Shown here: positions 52,556-61,031 of the stretch, piece after piece | Position numbering within the stretch: the stretch's first letter is position 1 | Layout of the letters: every line of letters starts with the position of its first letter | Assembly: GCF_004000745.1 (NCBI RefSeq) | Contig: NZ_BILV01000009.1 | Span: forward strand, 20,697-84,696 | Source of the DNA: Paenibacillus barengoltzii NBRC 101215 | GTDB lineage: Bacteria > Bacillota > Bacilli > Paenibacillales > Paenibacillaceae | Direction: 5' to 3' | Length of the DNA: 64,000 bases | The notes under the pieces: generated by a model | What the model was told of the DNA's origin: nothing | What the model saw: the letters and a program-made list of their open reading frames with translations, nothing else | Database searches by the model: none | Position numbers and translations under genes: made by a program

Positions 52556-52690
52556 GGCGGTGCGGAGTTACATCGGCACGTTTCCGGAACGCTCTGAGGC
52601 TGCATGTCAGCGCCATGGGACGTATCGGGGCGCTGTAATCTGGCGCTGGAGCGAACAAGCAATCAGGAATTTCAAGGAGGAGCGATACCC

Positions 52691-53539
52691 ATGAAATTGT
52701 CCGTTTTTACCGTATCTACCCCGGATTTGACGCCGGAGGAGCTGGTGCAGGCCGCGCGCGAAGCCGGGCTCCACGGCGTAGAGTGGCGTTTCAAGGAGGT
52801 TCCCGCCGAAGTCGCTGGCGAAAAACCCTCGTACTGGCGCAACAATCTGTGCTCGATCGACCCGTCTTCCTCCGAAGAGCAGCTGCTCCGTTTCAAACGG
52901 ATCACCGAAGCTGAAGGACTGGAGGTCGCCAGCATCACACCTTATTTAAACTCGCTGGATCTGGAGGAGACGGAGCGGGTGTTCTCTGTCGCCCGTCTGC
53001 TCGGCGCCAAAATGATCCGCGTCGGCGCGGCCGGATATGACGGCACCACCCCCTATCCCGAGTTATACGAGAAGACCGTGCGCTACCTGAAGGAAGCCGA
53101 GCGCCTAGCTAAGCAATACGGTGTCAAAGGGGTTGTGGAAACGCATCATCTGACGATCGCACCGAGCGCCAGTCTGGCCTATCGTCTGGTCAGCCACTGC
53201 CATCCTGATCAGATCGGCGTCCTGTATGATCCAGGCAACATGGTGCACGAAGGGTATGAGCAATTCAAAATGGGACTGGAGCTGCTAGGCCCCTATCTCG
53301 CCCATGTTCACGTCAAGAACGCCGCCTGGTCACAGACCGGCAAACGCGAAGACGGCACTGCAGCATGGCGCTGCGAGTGGTCACCTCTGGCGGGCGGCGT
53401 GGTCGATTACCGCCGTCTGCTCCAAGACCTGAAATCCGTTGGCTACGACGGCTACCTCGGAATCGAGGATTTCAGCGGTCACTACGAGTCGAAGGAAATG
53501 CTCCGCCAGTTTGCCGAGTTTATCCACGAAAGGATGTAA
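52691..53539 (+). CDS. Sugar phosphate isomerase/epimerase (AP-endonuclease-2-type TIM barrel)
   Basis: A 282-residue TIM barrel of the xylose-isomerase-like/AP endonuclease 2 superfamily (as in IolE, IolI, hydroxypyruvate isomerase). Metal-binding residues appear in VVETHHLT, GVLYDPGNMVHEGY, AHVHVKN and a final LGIEDFSG, matching the Glu/Asp/His/Glu set. Start at 52691 with AAGGAGG upstream; the frame to 52604 is non-coding upstream sequence. It sits between two Gfo/Idh/MocA genes, so isomerisation of a keto-sugar intermediate is likely. Confidence 0.88.
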   Translation: MKLSVFTVSTPDLTPEELVQAAREAGLHGVEWRFKEVPAEVAGEKPSYWRNNLCSIDPSSSEEQLLRFKRITEAEGLEVASITPYLNSLDLEETERVFSVARLLGAKMIRVGAAGYDGTTPYPELYEKTVRYLKEAERLAKQYGVKGVVETHHLTIAPSASLAYRLVSHCHPDQIGVLYDPGNMVHEGYEQFKMGLELLGPYLAHVHVKNAAWSQTGKREDGTAAWRCEWSPLAGGVVDYRRLLQDLKSVGYDGYLGIEDFSGHYESKEMLRQFAEFIHERM

Positions 53540-53547
53540 GGCTAACG

Positions 53548-54657
53548 ATGAATGCACGACAGCAGACACCTTCTTTTCAAGCGAAAGACGGAATGAACTA
53601 TGCGCCAAAGGGACGTCCCAATGCCGTCGTGAAACCCGGTGAATTCATCTTTGCTGCGGTGCACCTCGATCACGGGCATATTTACGGCATGACCGGCGGC
53701 TTGATCGAAGCCGGTGCGACCTTAAAGTGGGTGTACGATCCCGACCCGGCCAAAGTCCAAGCGTTCGTGGAGCAGTACCCGCAAGCTGCCCGGGCAGACA
53801 GTCTAGAGCAGATCCTCTCCGACCCCGAAGTGCGGCTCGTCGCTGCAGCAGCGGTGCCGTCGGAACGTGGTCCGCTCGGGCTCAGGGTGATGGACGCCGG
53901 GAAGGATTATTTTACCGATAAGACCCCGTTCATCCGCCTGGACCAGCTGGAAGCGGCGCGTCAGAAGGTACGCGAAACCGGACGCAAATATATGGTCTAT
54001 TACAGCGAACGCCTCCACGTGGAATCCGCCGTGTATGCCGGTCAGCTCGTACAGCAAGGAGCAATTGGGCGCGTACTGCAGGTAACCGGGTTTGGTCCGC
54101 ACCGGCTGAATGCGGGCTCGCGGCCGGAGTGGTTTTTTCAGAAGGAAAAATACGGAGGAATCCTTTGCGACATCGGCAGCCATCAAATCGAGCAGTTTCT
54201 GTTCTACACCGGGTGCAAGGATGCCCAAGTGTTACACAGCAAGGTAGCCAACTACCACCATCCCGAATACCCCGAGCTGGAGGATTTCGGCGACGCGACA
54301 TTGGTTGGGGATAACGGGGCGACGCAATATTTTCGCGTGGACTGGTTTACCCCGGACGGCCTCAGCACCTGGGGAGACGGGCGGACGTTCATCTTGGGCA
54401 CCGAAGGATATATCGAGCTGCGCAAATACGTCGACCTGGCCCGGGATGCGGAAGGCGACCATGTCTACCTGGTGAATCAGGACGGGGAGCAGCATTTTGC
54501 CGTCCGCGGGCAAGTCGGCTATCCGTTCTTTGGCGAGCTGATTCTGGATTGCCTGAACCGCACAGAAAATGCCATGACCCAGGAGCACGCCTTCAAAGCC
54601 GCAGAGCTGTGTCTGAAAGCTCAACAGCAGGCACTTCGTGTCACCCCAACATACTAG
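53548..54657 (+). CDS. Gfo/Idh/MocA-family oxidoreductase (2), atypical
   Basis: A 369-residue family member whose N-terminal glycine loop is not the usual GxGxxG (it reads AAVHLDHGHIYGMTGGL). The EKP motif is replaced by TDKTPF near residue 129. The C-terminal half is typical (GGILCDIGSHQIEQFLFYTG; GDATLVGDNGATQYFRVDWF). Such DKTP members occur in sugar-degradation clusters. The ATG at 53548, 8 bases after the previous stop, has AAGG upstream; it is cotranscribed with its neighbours. Confidence 0.87.
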   Translation: MNARQQTPSFQAKDGMNYAPKGRPNAVVKPGEFIFAAVHLDHGHIYGMTGGLIEAGATLKWVYDPDPAKVQAFVEQYPQAARADSLEQILSDPEVRLVAAAAVPSERGPLGLRVMDAGKDYFTDKTPFIRLDQLEAARQKVRETGRKYMVYYSERLHVESAVYAGQLVQQGAIGRVLQVTGFGPHRLNAGSRPEWFFQKEKYGGILCDIGSHQIEQFLFYTGCKDAQVLHSKVANYHHPEYPELEDFGDATLVGDNGATQYFRVDWFTPDGLSTWGDGRTFILGTEGYIELRKYVDLARDAEGDHVYLVNQDGEQHFAVRGQVGYPFFGELILDCLNRTENAMTQEHAFKAAELCLKAQQQALRVTPTY

Positions 54658-54675
54658 GACAGGAAGGGACCATAC

Positions 54676-55707
54676 ATGACGATGCAAGAACCGATCGGCG
54701 CGGCGATTATTGGCTGCGGTGCGATTTTCCCGCTGCATGCCGAGGCGTTACAGCAACTTGACGGCGTGAAGCTGAAAATGGTTGTCGACCGCGATCCCGC
54801 CAAGGCAGAGCAGGCCGCAGCGACATTTTCCTGTGAAGCTGCAAGTGATTACCTGACCTTGCTGGAACGTGACGATATTCAAGTCGTCCACCTCTGTACA
54901 CCTCACCACCTGCATGCGGAAATGGCGACGCAGCTGCTCCGCGCCGGCAAACATGTGCTGACGGAAAAACCGCTCGCCCATGCTTTGCAAGCGGCGGAGA
55001 ACCTGGTGGCAGAAGCTCGGCGCAGCGAGGCGCAGCTGGGCGTTGTTTTTCAGAATCGTTATAATGCCTCGTCCCAAAAAATCCGCGAATTCCTGGAATC
55101 AAACACGCTGGGCCGGCTCATCTGTCTGAAGGGCATCGTCACCTGGCAGCGGGACGAAGCCTATTACACCGACAGCCCATGGCGAGGCCGCTGGTCGACG
55201 GAAGGCGGCGGTGTGTTGATCAACCAGGCGATCCATACGCTTGACCTGCTCCAATGGTTCGGCGGTGAAGTTCTCTCCATCCAGGGCAGCGTCACCGCCG
55301 ACGCCCTTGGGGATGTGATCGAAGTGGAGGATACGGCGCATGCCCGACTCCTGTTTGCGAACGGTGTTCGCGGGTTGTTTTACGCCACCAACGCGTATCT
55401 CACCAATTCCCCGGTTGAACTGGAGCTGGTGTTTGAAGGCGGCACGCTGCGGCAGCGGGACGATTGCCTGTATTTAACCCAGGGCGGTCGGGAGAGCCTG
55501 GTGTGCGAACCGCCGACGAACCTGAATGACGCAGGACAAATCATCGGTAAATCCTACTGGGGCTCCAGCCATCGGTTGTTAATTGCCGACTTTTACGACC
55601 GCGTCCGAACAGGAACTCGCTTTGCGATTGACGGCGAAGAAGGCCTCAAGTCGCTGCGGCTCATCACAGAGCTATATCAGTCCTCTCGGACGCGGAAATC
55701 CAGATGA
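54676..55707 (+). CDS. Gfo/Idh/MocA-family oxidoreductase (3)
   Basis: A 343-residue enzyme with AIIGCGAIFPLHAEAL (cofactor loop, residue 8), LTEKPLAHAL (EKP, near residue 96), and WRGRWSTEGGGVLINQAIHTLDLLQWFGG (near 170). AGGAAGGGACC precedes the ATG. It is the last gene of the operon and is followed by a terminator. Three family members together suggest successive oxidation and reduction of one sugar skeleton, as in oxidation-assisted deglycosylation or cyclitol pathways (inference). Confidence 0.9.
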   Translation: MTMQEPIGAAIIGCGAIFPLHAEALQQLDGVKLKMVVDRDPAKAEQAAATFSCEAASDYLTLLERDDIQVVHLCTPHHLHAEMATQLLRAGKHVLTEKPLAHALQAAENLVAEARRSEAQLGVVFQNRYNASSQKIREFLESNTLGRLICLKGIVTWQRDEAYYTDSPWRGRWSTEGGGVLINQAIHTLDLLQWFGGEVLSIQGSVTADALGDVIEVEDTAHARLLFANGVRGLFYATNAYLTNSPVELELVFEGGTLRQRDDCLYLTQGGRESLVCEPPTNLNDAGQIIGKSYWGSSHRLLIADFYDRVRTGTRFAIDGEEGLKSLRLITELYQSSRTRKSR

Positions 55708-55779
55708 ACACTAGTAACGTCAGAACCGGGAACTTACGACATACACCAACGGATAATTAGATAAAAACGTTGCGAAGCG

Positions 55780-55812
55780 AAGGACCGTTCCTTACGAGGG
55801 GCGGCCTTTTCT
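55780..55812 (+). terminator. Terminator of the Gfo/Idh operon
   Basis: AAGGACCGTTCCT pairs imperfectly with AGGGGCGGCCTT, followed by TTCT on the plus strand. Confidence 0.6.
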
Positions 55813-55846
55813 AAAATGGGGGACTTGTCGGAGGGAGGGTTCGAGG

Positions 55847-56038
55847 TTACAGCCGCTTTCTCATCCTGGTGAGGATGGTAACCAGTACCGAGTTGAAACC
55901 TATGGGGACTTTGGTCCGCTCATTTTTGGGCTTCTCCCGCTCCCTGCGCCGGATTTGCTCAGCCAGCAAGCAACGATCCAACTCCTGACTAAGGTCCCGA
56001 ATATGCTGCTTCGCAATGTCTAAATTGTTGAGATACAT
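55847..56038 (-). CDS. Small basic hypothetical protein
   Basis: A 63-residue protein, not recognised with confidence. An N-terminal amphipathic helix contains LSQELDRCL, which resembles the S-x-E-L-D core of Spo0E-type phosphatases, but the expected preceding helix pair is not clear. The middle and C-terminus are rich in Arg and Lys. The ATG at 56038 has a perfect AGGAGGTGG ribosome site, the main reason to call it. It stands alone between converging operons. Confidence 0.6.
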   Translation of the reverse strand: MYLNNLDIAKQHIRDLSQELDRCLLAEQIRRREREKPKNERTKVPIGFNSVLVTILTRMRKRL

Positions 56039-56186
56039 CGTGCTCCACCTCCTATTCATCATGAGTTAAAGATCTCCAACATTGGATCAACCCTTCCAGC
56101 TTGATCCTTCCCTATCATAACGCCGCAGTTATCGCTGCGTCAGGGTACAAAACACCTTAAGTTCTTTTTTCCTCCCTTCTGCCATG

Positions 56187-56232
56187 CAAAATAAAAGCGG
56201 CCACCTTTGTTTTATGCAAAGGGGTCGCTTAT
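56187..56232 (-). terminator. Terminator of the GH65 operon
   Basis: On the minus strand AAGCGACCCCTTTG pairs with CAAAGGTGGCCGCTT, followed by TTATTTTG, about 75 bases past the GH65 stop. Confidence 0.8.
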
Positions 56233-56306
56233 GTTCACGGCGTTTTCACACGCCAGCGATTTTATTGAGCTAAATGCCGAATTCAATCGGTTGATTTGGC
56301 GCTCCG

Positions 56307-58703
56307 TTAACTGACCAGGTGGCCGCCAGAGGAGGGATGATTCGCCGCTAACGTACGTCGAACAGCTTCTCCGGAGTGAATCGACATCGGTTCTCCTTCG
56401 TGCCGAATCACAAGCCCCTCTCCTTCGCGCAGCGTGTACACGACCTGTTCCCGGTCGAAGAATACTTCCAACAGCTGCCCCCGATACATCACTTTAAACC
56501 GGCAGCTGCTCCATGGCGGTGGCAACACTGGATGAAAGCTTAACTCGCCGCCAACTAACCGCATCCCGCCAAACCCGTTCACCACCGCCATCCATGAACC
56601 CGCCATCGCTGCGGTATGCAAGCCGTCTTTGGCATTGCCGTTCACGTCATCGAGATCCATCCGCACCGTCCGGCTGAAGTAGTCGTAAGCCGCCTTCAGA
56701 TCGCCAATCTCGGCGGCAACGATGCTATGGATGCATGGCGACAGCGACGAATCATGCGTGGTCAGCGGTTCGTAATACCGATAGTTGCGGATTTTCTCCT
56801 CAGTCGAAAACTGCTCGCTCAGCAAAAACAACACCATCACCAGATCCGCCTGCTTCAGCACCTGATGGCGGTAAATCACAAGCGGGTGATAGTGGAGCAG
56901 CAATGGATATTTTTCGGGTGGCGTGCCAGCGAAATCCCATTTCTGCTTGGACAAAAATGTATCATCCTGCGCGTATATCCCCAATTCCGAATCATACGGG
57001 ACGTACATCTTGTCCGCCGCCCGCTGCCACTCGCGGAGTTCCTCCTCGGTAAGACCGATCTTCCGCGCCAGCCGGGCGTATTCCATAGGGTATCGCTCGC
57101 GCAGCAGCTTCGCCGTCTCACAGGCATACCGCAGGTGCTCGCGGGCCATGAGATTTGTATAGGCGTTGTTGTTCACCAACGCGGTATACTCATCCGGCCC
57201 GGTCACGCCGTCGATGCAGAAGGCGCCGCCACGGGCCGGGTTATAATGGCCCAGATCCACCCAGAACCGCGACGTCTCGAACAGGATTTCTGCGCCTTGG
57301 CGCACGAGAAAATCCTCGTCCCCCGTCGCCTGGACGTATTGGCGGATGCCGTACGCGATATCGGCGTTAATATGCGCCTGGGCGGTGCCCGCCGGGAAAT
57401 AGGCGGAGTTCTCTTCGCCGCCGATTGTTCGCCACGGATACAGCGCGCCCCGCTGCGACATCACCTGCGCCCGCTGCCGCGCTTGCTCCAGCGTGCGGTA
57501 GCGGAACTCCAGCAAGGCCCGGCCGATCTCCGGCGTCGTGAAGGTGAAGAAGGGCAACACGTACATTTCAGTATCCCAGAAATAATGCCCTTCGTACCCT
57601 TCGCCGGTGAGCCCCTTCGCGGCCATGCTGGTTCTGCCGTCGCGACCGGCCGACTGCAGCAGGCCAAACGCGTTAAACCGCAGCCCCTGCTGGAGCGCGG
57701 GATCACCGGCAATTTCCACGTCGGCGCGGTGCCAGAACGCGTCCAGGTAAGCGCGCTGCTCCTTGGCCAGTCCGTCAAAGCCGCGGCTGACGGCCAAGCG
57801 CAGCTCTTCCGCGCTTCGCATCCGCAGCTCTTCCTCCCGGGTATCCCGGGACGTATGAACGCTGATGAACTTGCTCAGCGACACCTTCTCCCCTTGGCGC
57901 AGCGACACGTCGTACTGCACCGAAAACCACGGCCCGTCTTGCTGCTCCGACAGGCCGAACGCGGCTGACGGCGGCAGCTCCAGCTGGTGGCTCACCGCCG
58001 TCAGCAGCGCGAAGCGGCTGCGCCGCGTGCGCTGCTTCAGCCAGCCGCCGCCGCGCCCGTCGCTCCCCGCCTCCTCGAACAGGAGGCTGGGCTCCGTGCG
58101 GCGCGCCCCCAGGCGGGGGTCCCCGCCCCGGTCCGCCGCCCCTTCCGCCTCGGCGATGTCTCCGTCCATCGCCGAGCAGATCGAGACGGTGCCGGCGAAG
58201 TTTAGCGCCGTCACCTCATAGTGGATCGCCGCCAGGTGCCGATGAGTTAACGACACCAGGCGGTGGATCTCAATCCGCACGCGGTGTCCGGCTGGGGATT
58301 CCCATTCCACCAGCCTGTGCAACACACCGTTTTGCATATCCAACACTCTTCGGTAAACCTGCACCTGTCCCCGGTTCAGATGAAAAGATTCGCCTTCCAC
58401 AGTCAGCCGGATAATCCCAGCGTCCGTCACATTCAGCATTGCCTGGCCTTCGGTCGGATACCCGTACGCCCCCTCCGGATAATGGATCGGTGCGGTATCA
58501 TAAAATCCGTTCACATAGCTGCCCCGCACCGAGGCTCCTTTCTTACCGTGGTACCCCTCCTCAAAATAACCGCGCATTCCAAAATATCCATTGCCTAAGG
58601 AAAACAAGCTCTCCATGCGCTGATTGTCTTTCTCGTCGTAAGCCTCCTCAACCAGATTCCACTCCGGATCGGGAGACAGATTCTCCGTAAGCTCCTCGTT
58701 CAT
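56307..58703 (-). CDS. GH65 disaccharide phosphorylase (kojibiose/nigerose/trehalose-type)
   Basis: A 798-residue GH65 enzyme. An N-terminal beta-sandwich (FSLGNGYFGMRGYFEEGY) is followed by the (alpha/alpha)6 barrel with EGYEGHYFWDTEMYVLPFF and the general acid Glu505 in GVTGPDEYTALVNNNAY, which is characteristic of inverting GH65 phosphorylases. A small C-terminal beta domain ends the protein. It phosphorolyses an alpha-glucosyl disaccharide to beta-glucose-1-phosphate plus glucose; which linkage is used cannot be read from sequence. The ATG overlaps the upstream permease stop by 4 bases, so it acts on the imported sugar. Residues near 185-230 carry a Gly/Arg/Asp-rich loop that looks like a family-variable insertion. 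Confidence 0.92.
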   Translation of the reverse strand: MNEELTENLSPDPEWNLVEEAYDEKDNQRMESLFSLGNGYFGMRGYFEEGYHGKKGASVRGSYVNGFYDTAPIHYPEGAYGYPTEGQAMLNVTDAGIIRLTVEGESFHLNRGQVQVYRRVLDMQNGVLHRLVEWESPAGHRVRIEIHRLVSLTHRHLAAIHYEVTALNFAGTVSICSAMDGDIAEAEGAADRGGDPRLGARRTEPSLLFEEAGSDGRGGGWLKQRTRRSRFALLTAVSHQLELPPSAAFGLSEQQDGPWFSVQYDVSLRQGEKVSLSKFISVHTSRDTREEELRMRSAEELRLAVSRGFDGLAKEQRAYLDAFWHRADVEIAGDPALQQGLRFNAFGLLQSAGRDGRTSMAAKGLTGEGYEGHYFWDTEMYVLPFFTFTTPEIGRALLEFRYRTLEQARQRAQVMSQRGALYPWRTIGGEENSAYFPAGTAQAHINADIAYGIRQYVQATGDEDFLVRQGAEILFETSRFWVDLGHYNPARGGAFCIDGVTGPDEYTALVNNNAYTNLMAREHLRYACETAKLLRERYPMEYARLARKIGLTEEELREWQRAADKMYVPYDSELGIYAQDDTFLSKQKWDFAGTPPEKYPLLLHYHPLVIYRHQVLKQADLVMVLFLLSEQFSTEEKIRNYRYYEPLTTHDSSLSPCIHSIVAAEIGDLKAAYDYFSRTVRMDLDDVNGNAKDGLHTAAMAGSWMAVVNGFGGMRLVGGELSFHPVLPPPWSSCRFKVMYRGQLLEVFFDREQVVYTLREGEGLVIRHEGEPMSIHSGEAVRRTLAANHPSSGGHLVS

Positions 58704-59797
58704 CCTTTCACCGAGCCTCCCATCAGCCCTCTAACAAAGTACTTCTGCAGGAGGAAGAAGATCGCGAGCGGCATCAGCATTGAAATAAATGCGGCGGACG
58801 TCAGCAAATGCCAATCGTTGCCTCTTGAACCTACGAGATCGGCGATCTTCATCGACATCACCTGTACGCTCGGCTGGTTGCCGATAAAGATCAGCGATAC
58901 CAGATAGTCGTTCCAGACCCACAGGAACTGGAAGATCCCGATCGAAGCGAGCGCCGGCACCGACAACGGCAGGATGAGCCGGGAGAAGATCGTAAAATGA
59001 CTCGCCCCATCGATAAAGGCCGACTCAAACAAATCTTTGGGCAACTGGCTGATAAAGTTATACATAAAGTACGTGACAAGCGGTAAACCAAAGGCGGTAT
59101 GTGCCAGCCAGATCCCCAAATAGCTGCCGTTTAAGCCCAGCGCAGTATAATCCTTCAGCACCGGGATCAGCGCAACCTGCAGCGGAATGACCAGCATCGC
59201 GATGATCACCACAAACAGGGTTTTGCGGCCAGGGAATCTCAGCCAAGCAAACGCATAGGCTGCAAATGAAGCGATTAGCACCGGAATCACCGTGGCCGGA
59301 ACGGCAATCGTCAGCGTGTTCCAGAATGCCTGGGACAATCCGGTCCCTCTCTGAATCGATTCGCTGCCGTCGGCGAGCTTCAGCTTGTATTCCTTACCGG
59401 ACAGCACGTTTTTATAGTTCTCCAACGTCAACGCCGGTTTGAACTCCCAGCCCTGCTCCTGGACGTTAATCGTACGGGCCCGGCGATTTTCCCAGATCAT
59501 CCGTTGTCCGTCTTTCACAACCCCGGCTTTCAGTTCATCGTCGCTGTAGGTTTCCCCGTTCACTTCAATCGGTTCACGCAAATCGATATCTTTGGAAAGC
59601 TGAATCGTCTCCGCGTTCGTCCATGCCTTGTGCGGGAATACGTTCCACCAACCGGTTTGCAAGATGTCTGCCGCCGGACGGAAAGATGAGATCAGCAATC
59701 CCAGCGTCGGGATGAGCCACACCAAGCAGATGAGGCCGAGAACGAGATTAACGATCGTTTTACCGCGTTTGCGCTTACGCAATTTCGTGCCCGCCAT
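58700..59797 (-). CDS. Sugar ABC permease, MalG-like with extended extracytoplasmic loop
   Basis: A 365-residue permease of the MalG class, about 80 residues longer than usual. The extra length sits between the first helix (residues 15-35) and the second (about 155-180) as a polar, charged loop. The EAA motif reads LPKDLFESAFIDGASHFTIFSRLILPL near residue 265. The start overlaps the MalF-like stop by one base. It partners the protein at 59797. Confidence 0.9.
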   Translation of the reverse strand: MAGTKLRKRKRGKTIVNLVLGLICLVWLIPTLGLLISSFRPAADILQTGWWNVFPHKAWTNAETIQLSKDIDLREPIEVNGETYSDDELKAGVVKDGQRMIWENRRARTINVQEQGWEFKPALTLENYKNVLSGKEYKLKLADGSESIQRGTGLSQAFWNTLTIAVPATVIPVLIASFAAYAFAWLRFPGRKTLFVVIIAMLVIPLQVALIPVLKDYTALGLNGSYLGIWLAHTAFGLPLVTYFMYNFISQLPKDLFESAFIDGASHFTIFSRLILPLSVPALASIGIFQFLWVWNDYLVSLIFIGNQPSVQVMSMKIADLVGSRGNDWHLLTSAAFISMLMPLAIFFLLQKYFVRGLMGGSVKG

Positions 59798-60882
59798 TAG
59801 AATCCCCCCTGCTTGCGGATCTGCCGCAGATTAAAGAAGATGACCGGTGTGACAGCAATCAGCAAGACGATCGCCAGCGTGGACCCGTACCCGAAGTTAC
59901 GGTACATGAAGAATTGCCGATAGAACTGCGTGGCCACCACTTCAGTCCCGTATTGTCCGCCAGTCATGACCATGACTACATCGAAAATTTTGAGCGTAAA
60001 CACGATGATGGTTGTCGTCACCGTCAAGATCGTCACTGAGATATACGGGATGATGATTTGGAAAAAGATTTTAATCTCACCGGCCCCGTCTACTCGCGCC
60101 GCTTCCAAAATATCCTCCGGAACGCCTTTGATCGCCGCAGAGAAAATCACCATGGCGAACCCGGTTTGCATCCAGATCAGGATCAGAATAAGAAACAGGT
60201 TGTTCCACGGCTGCAGCATGCTGGTCCAGGCTTGTGCTTCTCCTCCGAAAGCAGTGACGATAGCGTTAAGCAGACCAATTTGCTGGTCACCGGGCTGATA
60301 ATAATAAACGAACTTCCAGATGACGCCCGCTGCCACAAACGAGATCGCCATCGGCATAAAAATAATCGACTTGGCAATCTTCTCGTAGCTGCTGCGGTCG
60401 GCAAGGATGGCAATCAACAGCCCAAGCGTGACGCAAGCAAGCGTGCCGAGGAATACCCACAACAGGTTGTTGCGCAGCGCCGTCCCCATCAGCTTATCGG
60501 TGAAGATCGCCGCATAGTTGGCGAGCCCAACGAATTTCTCCGACGAAGCGTTAAAGAAGCTCAGATACAACGTCCGTACGGCGGGCAGCACCAACAGCCA
60601 TCCCAGCAAAATTACGGCCGGACCGATGAAAATATACGGCAACACCTTCCGCCGCACTTGCTCCGGATACTGCTCCACCGCCCAGTTAAAGGTATAAAAT
60701 AGCAAATACACGCCGAGCACGCCCCATAAAACAGCGAAGATCGCGGTCAGCAGCGGATTCAGCGTCGAGTCGCGGAAGAAGCGGAAGATCAGGCCGTGTC
60801 CGGCAGCATTCGCAACCAGGACAATCAGGGTGAAGAGCACGGCCCTCAGGCTGACGATTCGCTTGGCCTCTGAACTCATCAT
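59797..60882 (-). CDS. Sugar ABC permease, MalF-like
   Basis: A 361-residue permease with two extra N-terminal helices (VLFTLIVLVANAAGHGLIF; LLTAIFAVLWGVLGVYLLFY) ahead of the six-helix core. EAA loop VPEDILEAARVDGAGEIKIFFQIIIPYIS near residue 275. AGGAGGGG precedes the ATG pair. No dedicated ATPase is encoded, so an MsmX-type shared ATPase is expected. Confidence 0.92.
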   Translation of the reverse strand: MMSSEAKRIVSLRAVLFTLIVLVANAAGHGLIFRFFRDSTLNPLLTAIFAVLWGVLGVYLLFYTFNWAVEQYPEQVRRKVLPYIFIGPAVILLGWLLVLPAVRTLYLSFFNASSEKFVGLANYAAIFTDKLMGTALRNNLLWVFLGTLACVTLGLLIAILADRSSYEKIAKSIIFMPMAISFVAAGVIWKFVYYYQPGDQQIGLLNAIVTAFGGEAQAWTSMLQPWNNLFLILILIWMQTGFAMVIFSAAIKGVPEDILEAARVDGAGEIKIFFQIIIPYISVTILTVTTTIIVFTLKIFDVVMVMTGGQYGTEVVATQFYRQFFMYRNFGYGSTLAIVLLIAVTPVIFFNLRQIRKQGGF

Positions 60883-60931
60883 GACCCCTCCTAAATGGTT
60901 TGTGAGCGTTACATCTTGAACCAGCTTAATG

Positions 60932-60986
60932 GATGAAAAAGGAAAGGGCGTGTGTGCCGGAACCCACGTTTCGGCTCGCGCGCCCC
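60932..60986 (-). terminator. Intra-operon stem-loop between binding protein and permeases
   Basis: On the minus strand GGGCGCGCGAGCCG pairs with CGGCACACACGCCC (three mismatches), followed by TTTCCTTTTT. It lies after the solute-binding gene and before the permeases, so it probably allows higher expression of the binding protein than of the channel. Confidence 0.6.
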
Positions 60987-61031
60987 TCCGCGGTGCTTCA
61001 GTTATCGTTTAGATCGCAGTTCAGAATTGAC

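Noticed and set aside
56616..57968. A 450-codon plus-strand frame opposite the GH65 gene
   Set aside because: Antisense shadow of a GC-rich gene; no start context and no recognisable domain.
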